From Methylotuvimicrobium sp. KM2 (GTDB lineage: Bacteria; Pseudomonadota; Gammaproteobacteria; Methylococcales; Methylomonadaceae), in the NCBI RefSeq assembly GCF_038051925.1, contig NZ_CP150634.1:2798300-2862299 (forward strand): a stretch of 64,000 bases of DNA, written 5' to 3'. The notes beneath the pieces are model-generated. The model saw only the letters and a program-made list of their open reading frames with translations. It did no database searches and was not told the DNA's origin. Positions 63,617 through 64,000 of this stretch are shown here, piece after piece (position 1 is the first letter of the stretch; each line of letters opens with the position of its first letter). The position numbers and the translations under genes are program-made.

Positions 63617-64000
63617 TTATTCCCTGCCCGACAAAAACGGCACGAAATTGACCGACTCCAGGATTTCGACTTCGAATCCTGATGCGTTTCGCGTAACCCG
63701 TTGTAACTCCTGTCCGCCGGCATGACCGATCGGAATCACCATCACGCCGCCGACAGCCAGTTGCCGTAGCAGCATTTCGGGAATTTCGGGCGGAGCCGCC
63801 GTTACCAAAATCCCATCGTAAGGAGCATGTTCCGGCCATCCCCAGCCGCCATCGCTGTGCAAATAGCTGATGTTTTTATGTTTCAAACTCCATACCAAAT
63901 TTTTGGCTTTCTTCTGCAACGGCTGAATCCGTTCGACTGTATAAACATAATCAACCAATTGCGACAACACCGCCGTCTGATAACCGCAACCGGTACCGAT
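63617..64000 (-). CDS. pcm: Protein-L-isoaspartate O-methyltransferase, C-terminal part
   Basis: The gene runs out of the window; about 128 codons are present. The enzyme repairs isoaspartyl residues in aged proteins by methylation with S-adenosylmethionine. Visible features are motif I IGTGCGYQTAVLSQLV at the window edge, VERIQPLQKKAKN, then YDGILVTAAPPEIPEMLLRQ and GGVMVIPIGHAGGQELQRV. The C-terminus (VNFVPFLSGRE) is normal for the family. Confidence 0.94.
   Translation of the reverse strand: MGTGCGYQTAVLSQLVDYVYTVERIQPLQKKAKNLVWSLKHKNISYLHSDGGWGWPEHAPYDGILVTAAPPEIPEMLLRQLAVGGVMVIPIGHAGGQELQRVTRNASGFEVEILESVNFVPFLSGRE

Overview
The window looks like chromosomal DNA of a gammaproteobacterial methanotroph or methylotroph, most likely of the order Methylococcales. 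The evidence is a periplasmic MxaD-like protein (methanol oxidation), an XrtA/PEP-CTERM exopolysaccharide locus with its PrsK/PrsR two-component system, a pyruvate phosphate dikinase, and gene orders shared with other Gammaproteobacteria (trpFBA-accD-folC-dedD-cvpA-purF-metZ; mtnA/mtaD-ubiG-mupP-yciK-like). No species is assigned. All family assignments come from reading the translated proteins; no database was searched.

Layout. (1) 1-324: 3' end of ppdK. (2) 443-15974: exopolysaccharide/exosortase-A locus. The minus strand carries an OPX export lipoprotein, chain-length protein, tyrosine autokinase, outer-membrane barrel, deacetylase, FemAB-like protein and glycosyltransferase, followed upstream by the TPR lipoprotein PrsT. 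PrsK/PrsR are divergent on the plus strand. The exosortase and the usual secretion ATPase are not here. (3) 16076-21897: folD, an IS1111-type element with a long structured 3' non-coding end, parC and a thioesterase. (4) 22454-27712: a lytic transglycosylase, then three consecutive predicted lipoproteins (TssJ-like, a caspase-like SEL1/coiled-coil protein, an alpha/beta hydrolase), the most unusual gene cluster in the window. (5) 27955-33641: rlmB, rnr, tRNA-Leu(CAG) with a clear promoter, and a di-heme cytochrome c peroxidase. (6) 34201-40133: cysZ-like gene, methionine salvage (mtnA, mtaD), ubiG, a MupP-like phosphatase, an SDR and sufT. (7) 40198-43231: BrnT/BrnA toxin-antitoxin, a decayed RAYT transposase flanked by REP palindromes, a YncE-like propeller and mxaD. 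(8) 43358-52888: the metZ-to-trpF block. (9) 53280-64000: DUF2231-type His-tailed membrane protein, uvrA, rhomboid, DEAD-box helicase, [2Fe-2S] protein, rpiA, a VTT-family membrane protein and the 3' part of pcm.

The intergenic space is dominated by palindromic repeats. At least twelve elements carry one short constant block, with CATGGACGTATTCACGGC as its best form, next to an exchangeable hairpin, but they end in several different terminal inverted repeats. Some elements are interrupted by smaller insertions with visible target duplications. This modular repeat system, the IS1111 element with its probable bridge-RNA region, the RAYT/REP remnant and the three-lipoprotein caspase cluster are the parts most worth following up.
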